From positions 558,001 through 622,000 of the forward strand of contig JAAXNY010000016.1 of the NCBI GenBank assembly GCA_013420905.1: a DNA stretch of 64,000 nt. The letters run 5' to 3'. A program made the translations under genes and the position numbers. Shown here one piece after another: positions 29,456-41,368 of this stretch; within the stretch, counting starts at the first letter, position 1; the number at the start of each line of letters is the position of its first letter. Under the pieces are notes generated by a model, which saw only the letters and a program-made list of their open reading frames with translations, searched no databases and was not told where the DNA came from. Source of the DNA: Collybia mongolica (Eukaryota; Basidiomycota; Agaricomycetes; Agaricales; Clitocybaceae).

Positions 29456-30487
29456 TAGACTGTCCACAGTCCAGTCCAGGCCAGGTCTGCCCTATTTTTG
29501 CTGGTCCTGGTCCTGGCCCCAAGGGCCAGGCTGGGTTGGTCCAAGGCTGGCCCCAGGTCAACCAGGTCCAGTGGTAAAAAAAAATTGTTTAATAGTTTGG
29601 AAAGATGTCTACTGCTGATACATACCATAATTAAAATCTATCAAGTAATTACAAATATCTCCCAATGAATAACCTAGTGTTTTCAGTCCTTGGATATCTG
29701 GATCACCAGAAAAGTAATATCAGTTTTTGCTCTGAAGCTGCTTGACATCAGGAATCTAATCAAAAATCATTGATTACTAATAAATTTCAACAAGAGTTAT
29801 TATTTTTTGAGGTTTGATCTTGCATTCTCTAATCCCCCACCATTTACCCCTACCATTTGGTAGCAATTTCACCACCTGCCAATATATAAGGCTGGCCAGG
29901 TCTGACCTGGGTCCAGCCCAGAGGCTGGGCCAATACTCACAGTGGCCCTGGGTTGACCCAGGTCTGTGATGTTATGGCTGTTTAGGCCTTATCCTCTAGA
30001 TCAGTCTGGTTTATCGTTTGTTTGTTCTAGACCATTGACTCTGTAAGTCCAATGTCTAATGACTCCCTCAGTAGGGCTAAGTCAGATTGTTTGTTCAAAG
30101 ATGCACTACTCCCTTTGTAAGGTGAGTAGGATCGAGTTTGCATTGAGGAGTCAAGAGTAGATGAATAAGGTGAATTCAGCTAGGTCAAGCTAAAGAACTA
30201 ACTAAGCTAGAATATCCCTATATATATGTAGGAGTCTGATAAGCATAGATAAGCATGGTTTACGCTATTGGTTGTATAGATAAGAGGGATTAATGCTGTT
30301 GGCTATATAGATAAAGGGGATGAGTAAGCATGAGATAAATAGGACTAATGGAGAATTGTCTGAGTAATGCAAACTGATATTAGTAAGTATGGGTAAGCAA
30401 CAGTGAGTAAGAAGAAAAAGATAGATAGGGTGCATGATAAGGGAACTTGTAACATGTGAGGCCCTGGCCCAGACCATAGACAGTCTA
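29456..30487. mobile_element. Non-autonomous hAT-type element with 8 bp target duplication
   Basis: The element starts TAGACTGTC (29456-29464) and ends GACAGTCTA (30479-30487), an inverted pair. Beyond the tips the two ends stay similar: CCAGTCCAGGCCAGG inside the left end against CCCTGGCCCAGACC inside the right end. The flanks carry a perfect 8 bp direct repeat, AGGGGGTG, at 29448-29455 and 30488-30495. An 8 bp duplication is the hAT hallmark. There is no transposase frame. CCAGG-rich subterminal arrays lie at about 29465-29575 and 29890-29960 and could be transposase binding sites. At 1,032 bp it depends on a partner element elsewhere. Confidence 0.7.
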
Positions 30488-30689
30488 AGGGGGTGGCAGA
30501 ACAGGAATCCTGGATACCAGGTGGGAGGGTAGGGGGTCCACCAGTGGCTGAACTATTTTTTTCCAACTTAGGTTAAAATTTGCCAAAACAGCCTGCAGCA
30601 TCATTGCAGAATATTTAAGGTAATCCTGCCTCAATAACAACAAGAAGTATTGTTAGATGTAAATAGCTCATAATAGACTTTTTTCATGC

Positions 30690-31908
30690 TCATTGTGCTG
30701 GCTCTGTCTTCAAAGGATGGTCAGATGCTATGAGAGTCAAAAGAGCAATTGCTGATGATCCTGAACTTGAAGGTCTGATGAGAGGCTTTTTTGAGAAGGG
30801 AACCCCAGAGCTTCTGCATAGAAAAGGTGGTGTATAGGATGAGCTTTCACCGGGTTGCTGAAGTTCACCCATTTATAGTCAAAAGTTCCACCCCAGGTCA
30901 TGGAAGCTCAAATGTTAAAGATATGAATACAGGTAAGTACATCTGGATGGTGATCTTGGCTTTGTTGCTAATGATCTTTCAACAATGTGTGAAGGTCAGA
31001 CTTAAGTCATTTGATTCTTAGCATAGTGACAATTATTCTAGTTGCAAAGAAAGCCTGGGAGGTCAACAATGATGGCAACTCTGGTAGCCTTTTAGTTGAG
31101 GCACTTCACACTATGAACAGCAAAAGAACCCTAAAGGAATATAGTAATTTCATCCCTATTGTCCAAAGCTATGGAATGGGAAAATCCAGGACTGTTGATG
31201 AGGCCACAAAAGTGATTTTCACCCTTCCATTTAACCTAAGGTCTGACAATACCACCACTGGTAAGTCCCTTCTAAACCCATCATTCTGTGTTATGTTGTT
31301 GGCTGAACCTCCAAATCTATACACCACCACATAAAGAAATCTGCAATTTCTTCAATGTGGCAGGTCCCAAGGGGTTTTTGAAAGATCAGCTTGGGTATTG
31401 ATACCTTCACTTCTTCAAGCAGCTATTCAACATGGTCAACACTGAAGTTTTAAAAGTTAGGATCTGCAAGATGTACAGCAAACTTGCCTCAACATGATAC
31501 AGCAATTTTAGCAAAACATCACAAAATGAATTATACTGTGAAGTGGTGAAGGTGAATGCCCCTTGATGATTATTTATAAAGTCTCTTGACCTTCTACAAG
31601 AAAGCATTAGACAAGCTCAATACTAAGCCTTTTGTTGAGGATGCTTTGGACAATAGCAGAACAGCAAGTAGATTGTATTAACTATATTTGTCTAATAGCA
31701 TGGTCTAATGTCAATCCCAGTGAAGACATTAGCTCAAAGGCTTATCACTACTATCAACACAAAGTCTGCATCAAGCAGATCTAATCAGACAGGAGGAAGG
31801 GACCAACATAAACATCCAGTCAAGATGATGCTCTATTTCAATGAGTTGCATGAACTTGTGTACAAATTTGTAAAGGCAGATAAGGATAATGAGGCATGGT
31901 CACTGTAG
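30690..31908 (+). pseudogene. Broken P-loop-type gene of an Agaricomycete-expanded family
   Basis: Several protein-like pieces occur in order on the plus strand but in different frames with stops between them: GWSDAMRVKRAIADDPELEG, then LVEALHTMNSKRTLKEYSNF, then IPIVQSYGMGKSRTVDEATK and VIFTLPFNLRS, then PVKMMLYFNELHELVYKFVK. GMGKSRTVDE looks like a Walker A loop, and LYFNELHE like a Walker B strand in which the expected Asp is Asn. I recall similar proteins as large families in mushroom genomes, but no function can be named. The surrounding sequence is CpG-poor, as expected for an old copy. Confidence 0.45.
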
Positions 31909-32867
31909 TGGTTCATTTGTCTACCAATTCTCCTCTATGCCCAAAACTGTCCAGATAAACTGAGCAAAAAATGGGTTTATGCCATTACCAGGTGATGGCA
32001 TAATGATTACCATGCAGTCCTGAGGTAGCAGTGTGTGGGGAGATGGTTAGTGATTAATCATCAATAGAAGTTAATAGATTCAAATGATCTGTGAAACTGC
32101 TTTTTAATTTGGTTATTAACAATATTTAACATACCCTTTTAAGCGAGTTAGTAACTAACATATTACTAACTATGATGTTAATAAATAAGGGGTTTCTTCC
32201 AGAACCCTACCAGCGAGGAGGCAAAGTCGCAGACACCCCCTACGTCAACAACTCAGACAGGCCTTGTGGATTTGAAGACCACTCCATCCCAAGTGACAAC
32301 TGAAGCGGGCCTGACCAGAGCACACCTGAAATGAGGGGGTGGTGCGACAAATGTTCACCCCCGATATGCTATCAATATTACTGGCTGCTCATCCAATGTA
32401 TACGGAGTCCTTCCCTCGGATTTGACGGTGTTGGAGGGTATGCTTTCTGTACACAACATCCTCCACAAGCACCCACAAACCGAGGAAAGTTTTCTCAATG
32501 CCATATGTCACTTAAAACTGTTCTAGGCCAAGGGCAACAGTTCCTTTCACTAGACCACTGGTATGAACAAAGGTGAAGTAGTCAATGAAGACGAGCGTGT
32601 ATTTGTAGGGGATGATGATGACAAGTCTGATGCTGATATGATGGTTGATTAGTGTTTTGTGATTGACGTGAATATCTGCGTCTGTCCCTCAAAACCATAT
32701 ATATGTATCATACAAGACCAACAATTCAAAAATACAATACAGATGGGTAGATAAGGTGGAGATGTAAATATAATACACACAGCTGAAATAATAAGATCAA
32801 CGCTATTCTTCTGCCAGTAGATTGTTCACTTCATCCTCTTCCTCTCATCAGCAAAACACAAAAAAAA
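31909..32867. other. Region left of the Plavaka element, no supported gene
   Basis: The sequence has short frames only. It includes a direct TTAGTAACTAACATATTACTAAC-like repeat cluster near 32145-32170. It ends at the GTTTTC/GAAACC-rich terminus of the large DNA transposon. Confidence 0.35.
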
Positions 32868-32945
32868 TTTCCGGGTTTTCGCTGGTTTTCACTAGTTTCC
32901 CAGTTTCTGGAAACCGAAAACCCAGAGACTGGGAAACCACCTGGT
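32868..32945. repeat. Left terminal/subterminal repeats of the Plavaka element
   Basis: A dense cluster of GTTTTC, GTTTCC, GGAAACC and GGGAAACC motifs. In CACTA-like elements such clusters are binding sites for element-encoded proteins. Counterpart of 63585-63740. Confidence 0.6.
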
Positions 32946-33472
32946 AGCCTACTTTCTAAATACGAAGATTTTTGCACTAATTACTAGGAACGTCAAGACT
33001 ACTTATTTAATGTAACTAGTGGGTCGTAATGAACTCATGTGCATGATGGTCGACAAAATGATTGACAAAGAAAGATCTATACTGGTCCAACGCTTCGTGA
33101 TAGCTGAAATCATCAGGAACCCTTGAGGAGCCATATATAGGTAGAAGATGAGCTGTGCAAGCAATCGTGTCAGTGGTAATGACTTGCACCATAGGAAGAC
33201 CATTCCAATCACATTCCAACTCAACCATCCACATCCCAGTGTCGTTATCCGGCCAATCGGTGTGGACAAACCAGTTGATCAATGCACAGGAATAGTCCTT
33301 TCGACAGTAGTGAAACAAGAAGAACAGGAGGACCCATCCAATTTCCATCCCCTCCATTCCGGGCTGAGAATCATTCAAGACAACAAAAACAGTATTGTGG
33401 TGAGGATAACCATGGAAGGATGGAGTAGACTGGATATGTTCACTCTTCATCCCACCAGCACCACAAAGGTCA

Positions 33473-33487
33473 CTTGGGGCATAGAAT
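33473..33487. repeat. LINE target-site duplication, left copy
   Basis: CTTGGGGCATAGAAT, identical to 42937-42951. It codes for part of the FYAPS segment of the Plavaka transposase on the minus strand. Confidence 0.9.
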
Positions 33488-33834
33488 TTTTTTTTTTTTT
33501 TTTTGGTTCAACATTTTATATACCAACTGTACATAATACATGTGCTGGTCACTACAAGTAGTAATTGGGCAAGGGGGGGAGAGGGGGGCAGGAGACAAAG
33601 CGCTGCAGGGCTAGGGTGCTCGCCCGACTGGGGTCGGACTAGCGAATGGAGCCAGAGCTCATTATACACAGGCTGGAAGGGCCAATCTATGCCAGGGGGT
33701 GGGCCCCCCGCTGCGGCGCTCCACAGCAGGTGGTGGCTTCTGGTCCACCAATTATCCAGGTTCACATGTTTGGGCAGGGAGCACCCTATAGCTGTCACTT
33801 AGAACACTGAGTACCGCCCCTAGCCTGTTTAGGA

Positions 33835-36800
33835 CTAGGGAACATCGAACGTGAATGCGTTTTTGTTCTCTGAGAGGAATTCCACCAGCCACGCATAGCG
33901 CAGTTGGCGGCTAGGCTTGTCTTCCCGTCTGTGCCATGGACAGTCGAATAGGACGTGTTGCACAGTTTCCAAGGGAGCACTGCACCTACAAGAGACAGAT
34001 TCTTCCTTGAAGAATCGCGATCGGAACGCCCCAATTGGAGCGTGTCCGGTGATGCATCACACCAAGCGGGCAGTCAGAGCATGGCCGTGACCAGTCTTGC
34101 GCATCCATGGCCCATTGTTTACGTGGGTCGGAGTGAGCAGGGTGTCCTTTTTCACATAGAGCGTCAGGAAGTTGGAGCCAATGTACTTCTTGGACTGGAA
34201 GAGAGACTTCCAGCCGTTGAGCATGCGTGTAACTGCTTCATGTCGTGCAAAGTCAGCAGATATAACCGGCGCTCCACCTGCCTCAACACGAGTTGAGACG
34301 GTGCTGATGTGTGCCAGTTGGTGATCTTCAATCTCCACACTACTTGTAATATGGTGGAGGTGAATCTTGTGGATGGCGCGGAGCTGCAGCCAAGGCAGCA
34401 GCACATTGCACACTTTGAGGGCTGATGCTTGACCTGAGTGGTGTGACACATCGAGGGAACGCCTCAGGGCATTGATGGAGTTGGAGAAGATATGGACATC
34501 ATGGATGTCCTCTAGTCCAATGTCAGCTGCCTGTTGGGCGCCTTCCGCAATCACTCACAGCTTGGCGTCATCAGACATAGATAGGCCGGTAGCAAACCAG
34601 TCCTCATATAAGTCTCCATTGTGTCAGCTGCGGTAAACCGCAACTGACTGCATGGGAGGAGGGGGGGGTGGATGCATCAGTGATAATGCAGATGCTCCAT
34701 GGGGAATGAGAGGCCTCATCGACAGCGCTCTTCAGCGATGTGATGCGGTCTTTCATGAATTCCTCGTGGTGGTCACTGCCCTTAGGTGGGGGGGTGACAA
34801 TGTCATAGACAATGCGACCAGGGAACAGGTCCTTTGGGTGCATGCCTGGTTGGTTAAGTGGGTGGACAGGGTCCAGATCCAGGGAAGAGAGGCCAAGGTT
34901 AGACCAGGCCTCTACGATGGGTGATACGAGTTTACCGAGCCTATGGCTTGGGTTGCGGGCATTGAGGGTCTCGACAGAGAATTTGTGGTTCCCATCGATG
35001 AGGCGTCGAAAGGCGTGTGAGGCCTGGAGCGCACGGGAGCGGACATGACTCCTTTCCACCAGCTTTCTGACATGGAGGTGGATAGGGGGTATGCCTGCGA
35101 GGGTCTCGCCAGCCCCGTTAGGGGATGTCTTGAAGGCGCCAGTGATCCAAAGGCACGCTCGTCTTTGCATCTTCCGGAGGTTATTGAGAGGGCCTGCCAT
35201 GCGGGCCCCTTCGTACATCCAAAGCCTGCTCCCATATGTAGCAATGGGAAGAACACAGGCTCGGTATAGCATTCGTTTGTGCTTGGGCCTAAGTCCGCGC
35301 ACCGAGTTGCCAAGGGAGAGCATAGCCTTTACAGAGGTGAGGGCTTTGTTTGTGTATCTTTTGACATGCTCTCTGAATGTGAGGGGACGGTCAAAGAAGA
35401 ATCCAAGGTAGCACCAAATGGTGCCAGGGCGGAGGGGGGTGTCCCCAGTATAAGGGGCATAGCCAAGGTCGATGTCAGGGTTGATATTGCCGTGTTTTTG
35501 AGAGAAGTGGAATCCTTCTGACTTGCTGTGTTCAAGAACCAGACCCATAGCCTGGGTGAGCTCGAATACGACTTTGTAGGTCCCTTTGAGCTTAACAAGG
35601 TTCTGTTCAAATGTGTCCGACTGCACTATGATGGTGCCATCATCCACATAGGAAATTAGTGAAGCTATGCGGACCCTCCGTTCAAATTCCTTGAGGAGGG
35701 GTGCGAGGCATAGGGCAGAGAGGATGGGGGACATGGCGGAGCCCTGTCCCAGACCCATGCTGGATGGGAAGAGCGGGGACAATTTGTCATCCCACGCGTA
35801 TCTAGTATGATGATCAACGAGGTATGACCTGAAGAACGCAACCACTTCTGGCGCAAATCCCTGTCTCTCGAGGATGTGTAGGAGAACCTCGTGGTTTATG
35901 GATGGGAAGAACTGAGCTAGGTCGAAAGCAACGACGCTCGTCTTGAGTTTGGCACGCCATCCTGAGCGGACAACATGTGTGAGAAAGCAGCCAGCATCCT
36001 TGGTGGAGTTCTGATGGACTCCTCTGAACTGATTGGGGTGGAGTACACCATGTTGAGCAGCTTCAAACTGCATCCTGGTGGACAACATTTTCTCTAGAAG
36101 TTTGCCCAGTGTGTTCAATAGAACTATTGGGCGGAACAACTTGGGAGTGTCATACGATGGTTTACCCGGCTTGGGTATGACCACTGTAATGGATGCTTTA
36201 AACTCGGCAGGCCAATGGCCTGACGAGAGACAAGCATTTGTAAGCCACAAGAGTAGTTTGCTGCACAGGTCATCTTGGGTGATCCGTTTAAGGTGACGCC
36301 ATGAGATGTGATCCGGCCCAGGGGCGGATCGATTCGAGGTGCCTGAAAGGGCATCCGACATCTCAGCAGCAGAGTAGGGGACCCACACCCGCATTGTGGG
36401 TGAGGTCCAAGCGTTGCCCAGCTTGTCAAGGTCAATTGGCCTATCAATAGCTGAGTTGAAGGTGGAGTGCAATGCATTCCATAGCGACTCTGTGGTGCTG
36501 CATGGCACACCTTGGTACGAGATAGCCTCGACCGGGGGTGTCTTGCGTGGGCCCACCCAGTCCATGAGATCCCATGGTCTGAGGTTAGTATTAGCAGTTT
36601 TGTCAATGCGTTCATCGAAGTGCTTTCGTTTCGCTCTATGCGTGGCGGCCTTGAAGGCCTTCCAGTCCTCTGGAAGATCAGAGCTCATTGCCTCAGACCT
36701 CGTCTGGGCGCAGTCCGAGTCCCACCAAGACTTAGACCAGGCGCAAGCCTGGTTAGTCTTAGCATGGTGGGACCACACCGTTTCAAAGCCCTTAGCTATC

Positions 36801-37690
36801 GCCTGAGCAACTAGTTGAGTTTGTTCCGCTGATGAGACGTTAGGGATTTGGATGAGCCTGAGAAGTGAACACACTTCTGCAAGGAAAGCGGTCTCTTCTT
36901 CGGAGTTGATTTTGATTGACATCTTCCCCTCGGGGAACTTGACCCTAAGGGGGATGTCTAGGAGTAGAGGAAAGTGATCAGGTTCACCCTTATCACCTAT
37001 AATCAAGTCAGCTGTGTAACCCCGGAATGCCGGGACAAACACAAGGTCAAGGACCGAGCCACGCAGGGCCGCATTATACGGCTGATGCGTGACCTGCCCC
37101 GAGGGGGGGGCAATCCTCTCAAGGCTGAGGGCGGCCGCGCACTCCATGAGCCTGTTGGCCATGGGGTGCTCATGATTGAGGGTAGCATCCCAATGCACTG
37201 AGGGGCAATTAAAATCACCCCCCATATAGCTAACATTGGGGAACTCATCCAGGTGGTCTTCAAGGAATCAGATTGCTGATCCATTCTCATCTGAGTAGAC
37301 ATTCATCAAATGCACTGGGCCAAGGTGCCCTCAAACAGTGATGAGCATGACATTGCGGTGATTAACGATGTCCGATCGGAGCTTAGGTTTCACCAAGCGG
37401 ATAGCACGGTTGACATAGGCCATGACGCGTGGCTGATCTTTGGCAGCGTTGAACCCTTTGGGGAACATGGGAATCCAGTCCGGGTGGACGGCGGGTCCCC
37501 TGATGGGGACCCTGTCTTTTTTGGTCAAGGAGGCTGTATACCGTACAGTGGCCCATGGCGGCTCCTGCAGGAAGAGAATATCAGTGATGTCCTTGTGGCG
37601 TTCTAACAGGTCAACTGTCCAGTGTCGTTTGCGCCTGACATTTTGGCAGTAGGTTCTGAGCATATTTACATTACAAGTTGTACTAGACAT
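33835..37690 (-). pseudogene. LINE ORF2: endonuclease, reverse transcriptase, RNase H
   Basis: The protein begins with an AP-endonuclease-type domain (ILFLQEPPWATVRY with its catalytic Glu; later MGGDFNCPSVHWD and GEPDHFPLLLDI). The reverse transcriptase follows (FRPIVLLNTLGKLLEKMLST, VVAFDLAQFFPSINHEVLLH, MGLGQGSAMSPILSALCLAP). Its active site SYVDDGTIIVQSD keeps the two Asp residues. RNase H is recognisable as CIITDASTPP and DVHIFSNSINALRRS. A Cys/His motif (CRCSAPLETVQHVLFDCPWH) ends the protein, with a TAG at 33835-33837. The gene is broken by TGA codons at 37331, 37268, 34624, 34555 and 34057 and by a frameshift in a G-run near 34660. Confidence 0.85.
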
Positions 37691-38760
37691 TAATCAAGTA
37701 ACTTTTTGTCAAAACGCTCAAGTACCCTCCCTGCATCCTCGGAGCCTGTCTCCTGTAACGGTGGGGAAGGGGGTATTAGCAGATGGTGCGAAGCGTAAAA
37801 GCTCGTCGCCTACCTTCTGGGCAGTGTACTTGGCCGCTAGCCATTTGGCATCATAGCGGTGTTTCCAAAAGGAACACTTCCTGTCATCAGACTCATGGGC
37901 AAGGCCACAGTTGACGCATTGGGAGGCGTGGGGGCACTTATGACCTGCCGGAGTTGCAAGTCTCGGTGGGGTGGCCTTGGGGGCGGCCTTGCAGCACGCC
38001 GCTAGGTCGCGGTGATTGCGGGCGTCATGAGGTCCGCCACAGTATGAGCACAGTTGAGCTCTGAAGGGACAGACCTCCTTGCGGTGGCCAAACCTCCAGC
38101 ACTTTGTGCAGATAGGGACCCCTATTCGCTTGTCAGTGGGCAGGATGGTCAAGGACTGGGACCTGAGCATGAAGCTCTTGTTCCGAAGGCTGCGGAGGTG
38201 GGTGCCTCCACGAGAATCATAAATGTCGAAGAACACAGTGCATGAGTCTGACGTTTTGGAGTTTCTGACCACGCGGGGGAGTGCCCCTTGGTACAGATGG
38301 ATCGCACCTTTCCATTTGCAGGTTTCAAGGATAGTCTTGACCTCCAACGGAGTGATGGGAATGGGCTTCCCGGTTTTGTCATATGTGACGGTCGTACCGA
38401 AGAAGGGGAAGTTGGGGATGTGGAGGAAGGTCTTTGTAAGGGCAACTCCGGCGGAGTGCGCGCGAACTTAGTAGAGCGGGCCGACGCTGGTGGAGGGGAT
38501 CCTAAGAGATGTATTCACTTGTACGACATATGTACTACTCACCTGGTGGAGGGGATCCTAAGAGAATTCTCTGAGGAGCCTCCATCAGGGGGGGTGTGCT
38601 ATATACCTAGTACTACATTAAATACACGTTCCCGGTGCGGTACGACGACACGCGTTGGGCTAGCGAAGGTCACGTGACCGTGCCCTTGATAGTCCGAACA
38701 AGTGCGAAGTCCGGCGGCGAACTGCGCGCGAAGTAGAGAGTGGGGGTGCGTGTGGGCGTA

Positions 38761-38971
38761 CAGTGGCTCAAAAAACTGCCCCAATGTTTGTACATTTTTG
38801 AAAGATCAATATGGTATGAAGTGCTGACATAAGCAGGGGACCTGGGGTAATTATGTAAGATACTATGACATCGTGGCTTTCCAATGGACCCTGGATCATG
38901 TGATTTGGATCAAAACCCATTAAGCTATAGGCCAAACAAAATGATTACTCATTGGGGCAGTTTTTTGACCC
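38761..38971 (+). repeat. Tc1 left terminal inverted repeat
   Basis: 211 bp, matching the complement of 41158-41368 with few differences. The outer motif CAAAAAACTGCCCCAAT recurs at the inner edge in opposite orientation (ATTGGGGCAGTTTTTTG), so each end carries two copies. Confidence 0.9.
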
Positions 38972-39159
38972 TCTATTAATTTTCTATCTAATACTTTGTA
39001 TGACCACCTTTTGCCTTTATAACTGCTTGTATCTGCCTGGGCATACTTTCTATCAGGTTTTGGCATACCTCTGGTGGAATTTCACCCCACTCTTCAGCCA
39101 ATCTATCCCACAACTCATGTACTCCTTTGGGTGGTGTCGGATATTCTTTAAGACGGCGC

Positions 39160-40155
39160 TGACAGTACCGAGTTCACTGGGAGTGTGTTAAGTCGTCAGA
39201 CTTGTAACTCCGAGCGGGCCTCTAGTTGTAAAATAATAGAGGAATTCCTATGCAGAAAGAGCGAAGATCAGCGTAGCAAAGGCAATGGGAATATACCGGA
39301 GAATGGTGTCAGACGGCAGGTGTGAAGGGGGTCGGAGATTGTCGGAGTCGGTGGTCACGACTTTGGAGGCGCGTCGGTCGGCGACGCAGTATGACTGTAC
39401 GGTGAACAGGACTCGGCGGTGCGATGTCCGAGCGTTCGGCGTAACGGGTTCGGTGCGGGATGCAACTTTGGTGCAAAGTTCGGACGCGTCTTATAAGAGA
39501 GCGAGAGCTCCGTAGAGAGAGAGAGAGAGAGAGAGAAGGTAGTTGATATCTGGCAAGTAAGTAAAATACAGAGGTATTTATACTAAAAGTTGTACCCTAG
39601 GCCGGAGTCTGTGTCTACAGATGTGACCAAGGAAACATGAAGGAGGAGATAGATAAATTAGATACAGGGTCGGTGTGGGAATGCGTCGTTATGTTTCATA
39701 CTACAAGGCGGACTCTATACTTCGGTGTCTGTGCCTACCAGGCACGTCGGTGTGGGAATGCATTGTTATGTTTCATACTACAAGGCGGACTCTATACTTC
39801 GGTGTCTGTGCCCACCGGGCACGTCGGTGTGGCCATACCAACGATACGTACATGTTGAAGGAACATGAAGACGTGACTTCGGAGTCGGTGGTCGGCGGCG
39901 CGATCGACGAAGGGATATCCGGCGGCGGCGGCGGCGACGGAGCCACGGCGGGAATCGTTGAGGAAAGCGGTCGGCATGATGTTCGGTGAGAGTCAATACT
40001 TCGGCGGCGGCGAACTCGTGATATGGGACCGGCGGTGGTTATTCCGTATGATCTCGGCGGCGGCGCATGTTTACTCGGTAGTGGGGATTTCCTAGGTCAT
40101 GGTGCAGTTAAGGAAAAGACCGTTTGACACGCATGGAGCAAGGCCATGCTTGTCA
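39160..40155. mobile_element. Probable solo LTR inserted in the Tc1 transposase
   Basis: A 996 bp insert starting TGACAG and ending TTGTCA, so it has the TG...CA ends of an LTR. It is flanked by a 4 bp duplication GCGC (39156-39159 and 40156-40159). It has no coding capacity. It contains a GA microsatellite (about 39515-39537) and a 77 bp tandem repeat. It is not related to the LTRs at 43230 and 56245. A solo LTR arises when the two LTRs of an element recombine. A non-autonomous DNA element with 5 bp inverted tips is the alternative. Confidence 0.65.
39669..39835 (+). repeat. 77 bp tandem repeat inside the solo LTR
   Basis: Units start at 39669, 39746 and 39823 (each GTCGGTGTGG), giving two full units and a partial third. 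The first two are nearly identical. Confidence 0.85.
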
Positions 40156-41157
40156 GCGCTTGAGATGTTCCCAAAGGTGTTCTATTGGATTCATGTCAGG
40201 GGATTGGGCAGGCCAGCCAAGGACTTGAATGTTGTTGTCTTCAAACCACTGTGTGGCCAGTCCAGATGTGTGTTTGGGGTCGTTATCTTGCTGAAAGTAG
40301 CGCTCGCCATCCACCATTTCCAACTTCTCAAAACTTTCCTGAACTCCACTCTCCAAAATTTCACAGTATTGAACCTTGTCCATGTTCCCCTGCACCTCTA
40401 TGAGCTTTCCCACTCCATTCCACCCCATACAACCCCATACCATGAGGTTTCCTCCTCCTCCATGTTTGACAGTAGGTGATGTTGTTCTATCAGATGGTGG
40501 TTCTCCCCTTTGTTTCCAGACATAAACCTTTCCATCTGACCCAATCCTATTGATTTTGGTCTCATCTGTCCATAGAACCCTTTTCCAGTCCTCCACAGTC
40601 CAGCTTTCATGATATTTTGCAAACTGGAGACGCCGGATGCGATGGGCTCGTTTGAGAAGAGGAGCTTTCCTCTTTGTAGCAGCATAAAATTGATTTTCCT
40701 TGAGTGCATTTCTGACTGTCTGGGGTGTGACAGGATTGGGGATGATGCCATTGATGAATTGGGTAGCCTGAACTGCATTATCAAGCTTCCCTGACTTGAT
40801 TTGACGAATAATTGACTGTTTGTCACGAACAGACAGCTTGGAGGGGCAGCCACCAAGGTTGTTTTCTTTGTTTCCATCCACATCTTTGCTGATCCTACTG
40901 ATGGTACCCTTCCCTAGACCAGTTTTCTCCTTGATTTGATGCTGAGAATAGCCCTCATTGAGGAGAGAAACAACAGTATTGTGCTGAGCAGTAGAAATGG
41001 CTTTCATGATGGTGGTAAGAGGTCAAGAAGATGATTGAACCAATTCCAACATGTCAAATTGATACAAATAAAGTCACATGACATTGTTTATTCTTCCCAC
41101 AGTCCATAATGTTCTTGCATTGGATCATAAATGCCAGAATAATGGAAAATAAGATAA

Positions 41158-41368
41158 GGGTCAAAAAACTGCCCCAATAAGTAACCATTTTGTTTGGCTT
41201 ATAGCTTAATGGATATTGATCCAAATCACATGATCCAGGGTCCATTGGAAAGCCACGATGTCATAGTATCTTACATAATTACCCCAGGTCCCCTGCTTAT
41301 GTCAGCACTTCATACCATATTGATCTTTCAAAAATGTACAAACATTGGGGCAGTTTTTTGAGCCACTG
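41158..41368 (-). repeat. Tc1 right terminal inverted repeat
   Basis: 211 bp counterpart of 38761-38971, with the same inner and outer motif pair. Confidence 0.9.

Larger units (their letters stand above)
38988..41007 (-). pseudogene. Tc1 transposase, split by a solo LTR
   Basis: Cut-and-paste DDE transposase. The N-terminus has the paired helix-turn-helix DNA-binding region (MKAISTAQHNTVVSLLNEGY, then QIKEKTGLGKGTISRISKDV). The catalytic residues lie in RVLWTDETKINRI (Asp), YFQQDNDPKHTS (Asp) and SPDMNPIEHLWEHLKR (Glu); the spacing fits DD34E. Translation breaks right after EHLWEHLKR, where the 996 bp insertion sits. The remaining C-terminus (RRLKEYPTPPKGVHELWDRL onward to the TAG at 38988-38990) continues on the other side. 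The gene was therefore intact until that insertion. Confidence 0.92.
38761..41368 (-). mobile_element. Tc1/mariner transposon with 211 bp inverted repeats
   Basis: The element begins CAGTGGCTCAAAAAACTG and ends with its complement; TA dinucleotides flank it (38759-38760 and 41369-41370). The inverted repeats are 211 bp (38761-38971 and 41158-41368) and differ at only a few bases. One DD34E transposase gene lies between them, interrupted by a 996 bp insertion. Without that, the element is about 1.6 kb, normal for Tc1. A deleted relative is present at 58760-59572. Confidence 0.92.

Noticed and set aside
33488..33504. T run taken as a gene terminator
   Set aside because: It is the A-tail of the minus-strand LINE, directly next to its 15 bp target duplication.
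36396..36806. 136-codon plus-strand frame
   Set aside because: It lies antisense to LINE reverse transcriptase and has no recognisable content.
39669..39835. Regularly spaced repeats resembling a CRISPR array
   Set aside because: They are 77 bp head-to-tail units without spacers, inside a fungal LTR-like element.
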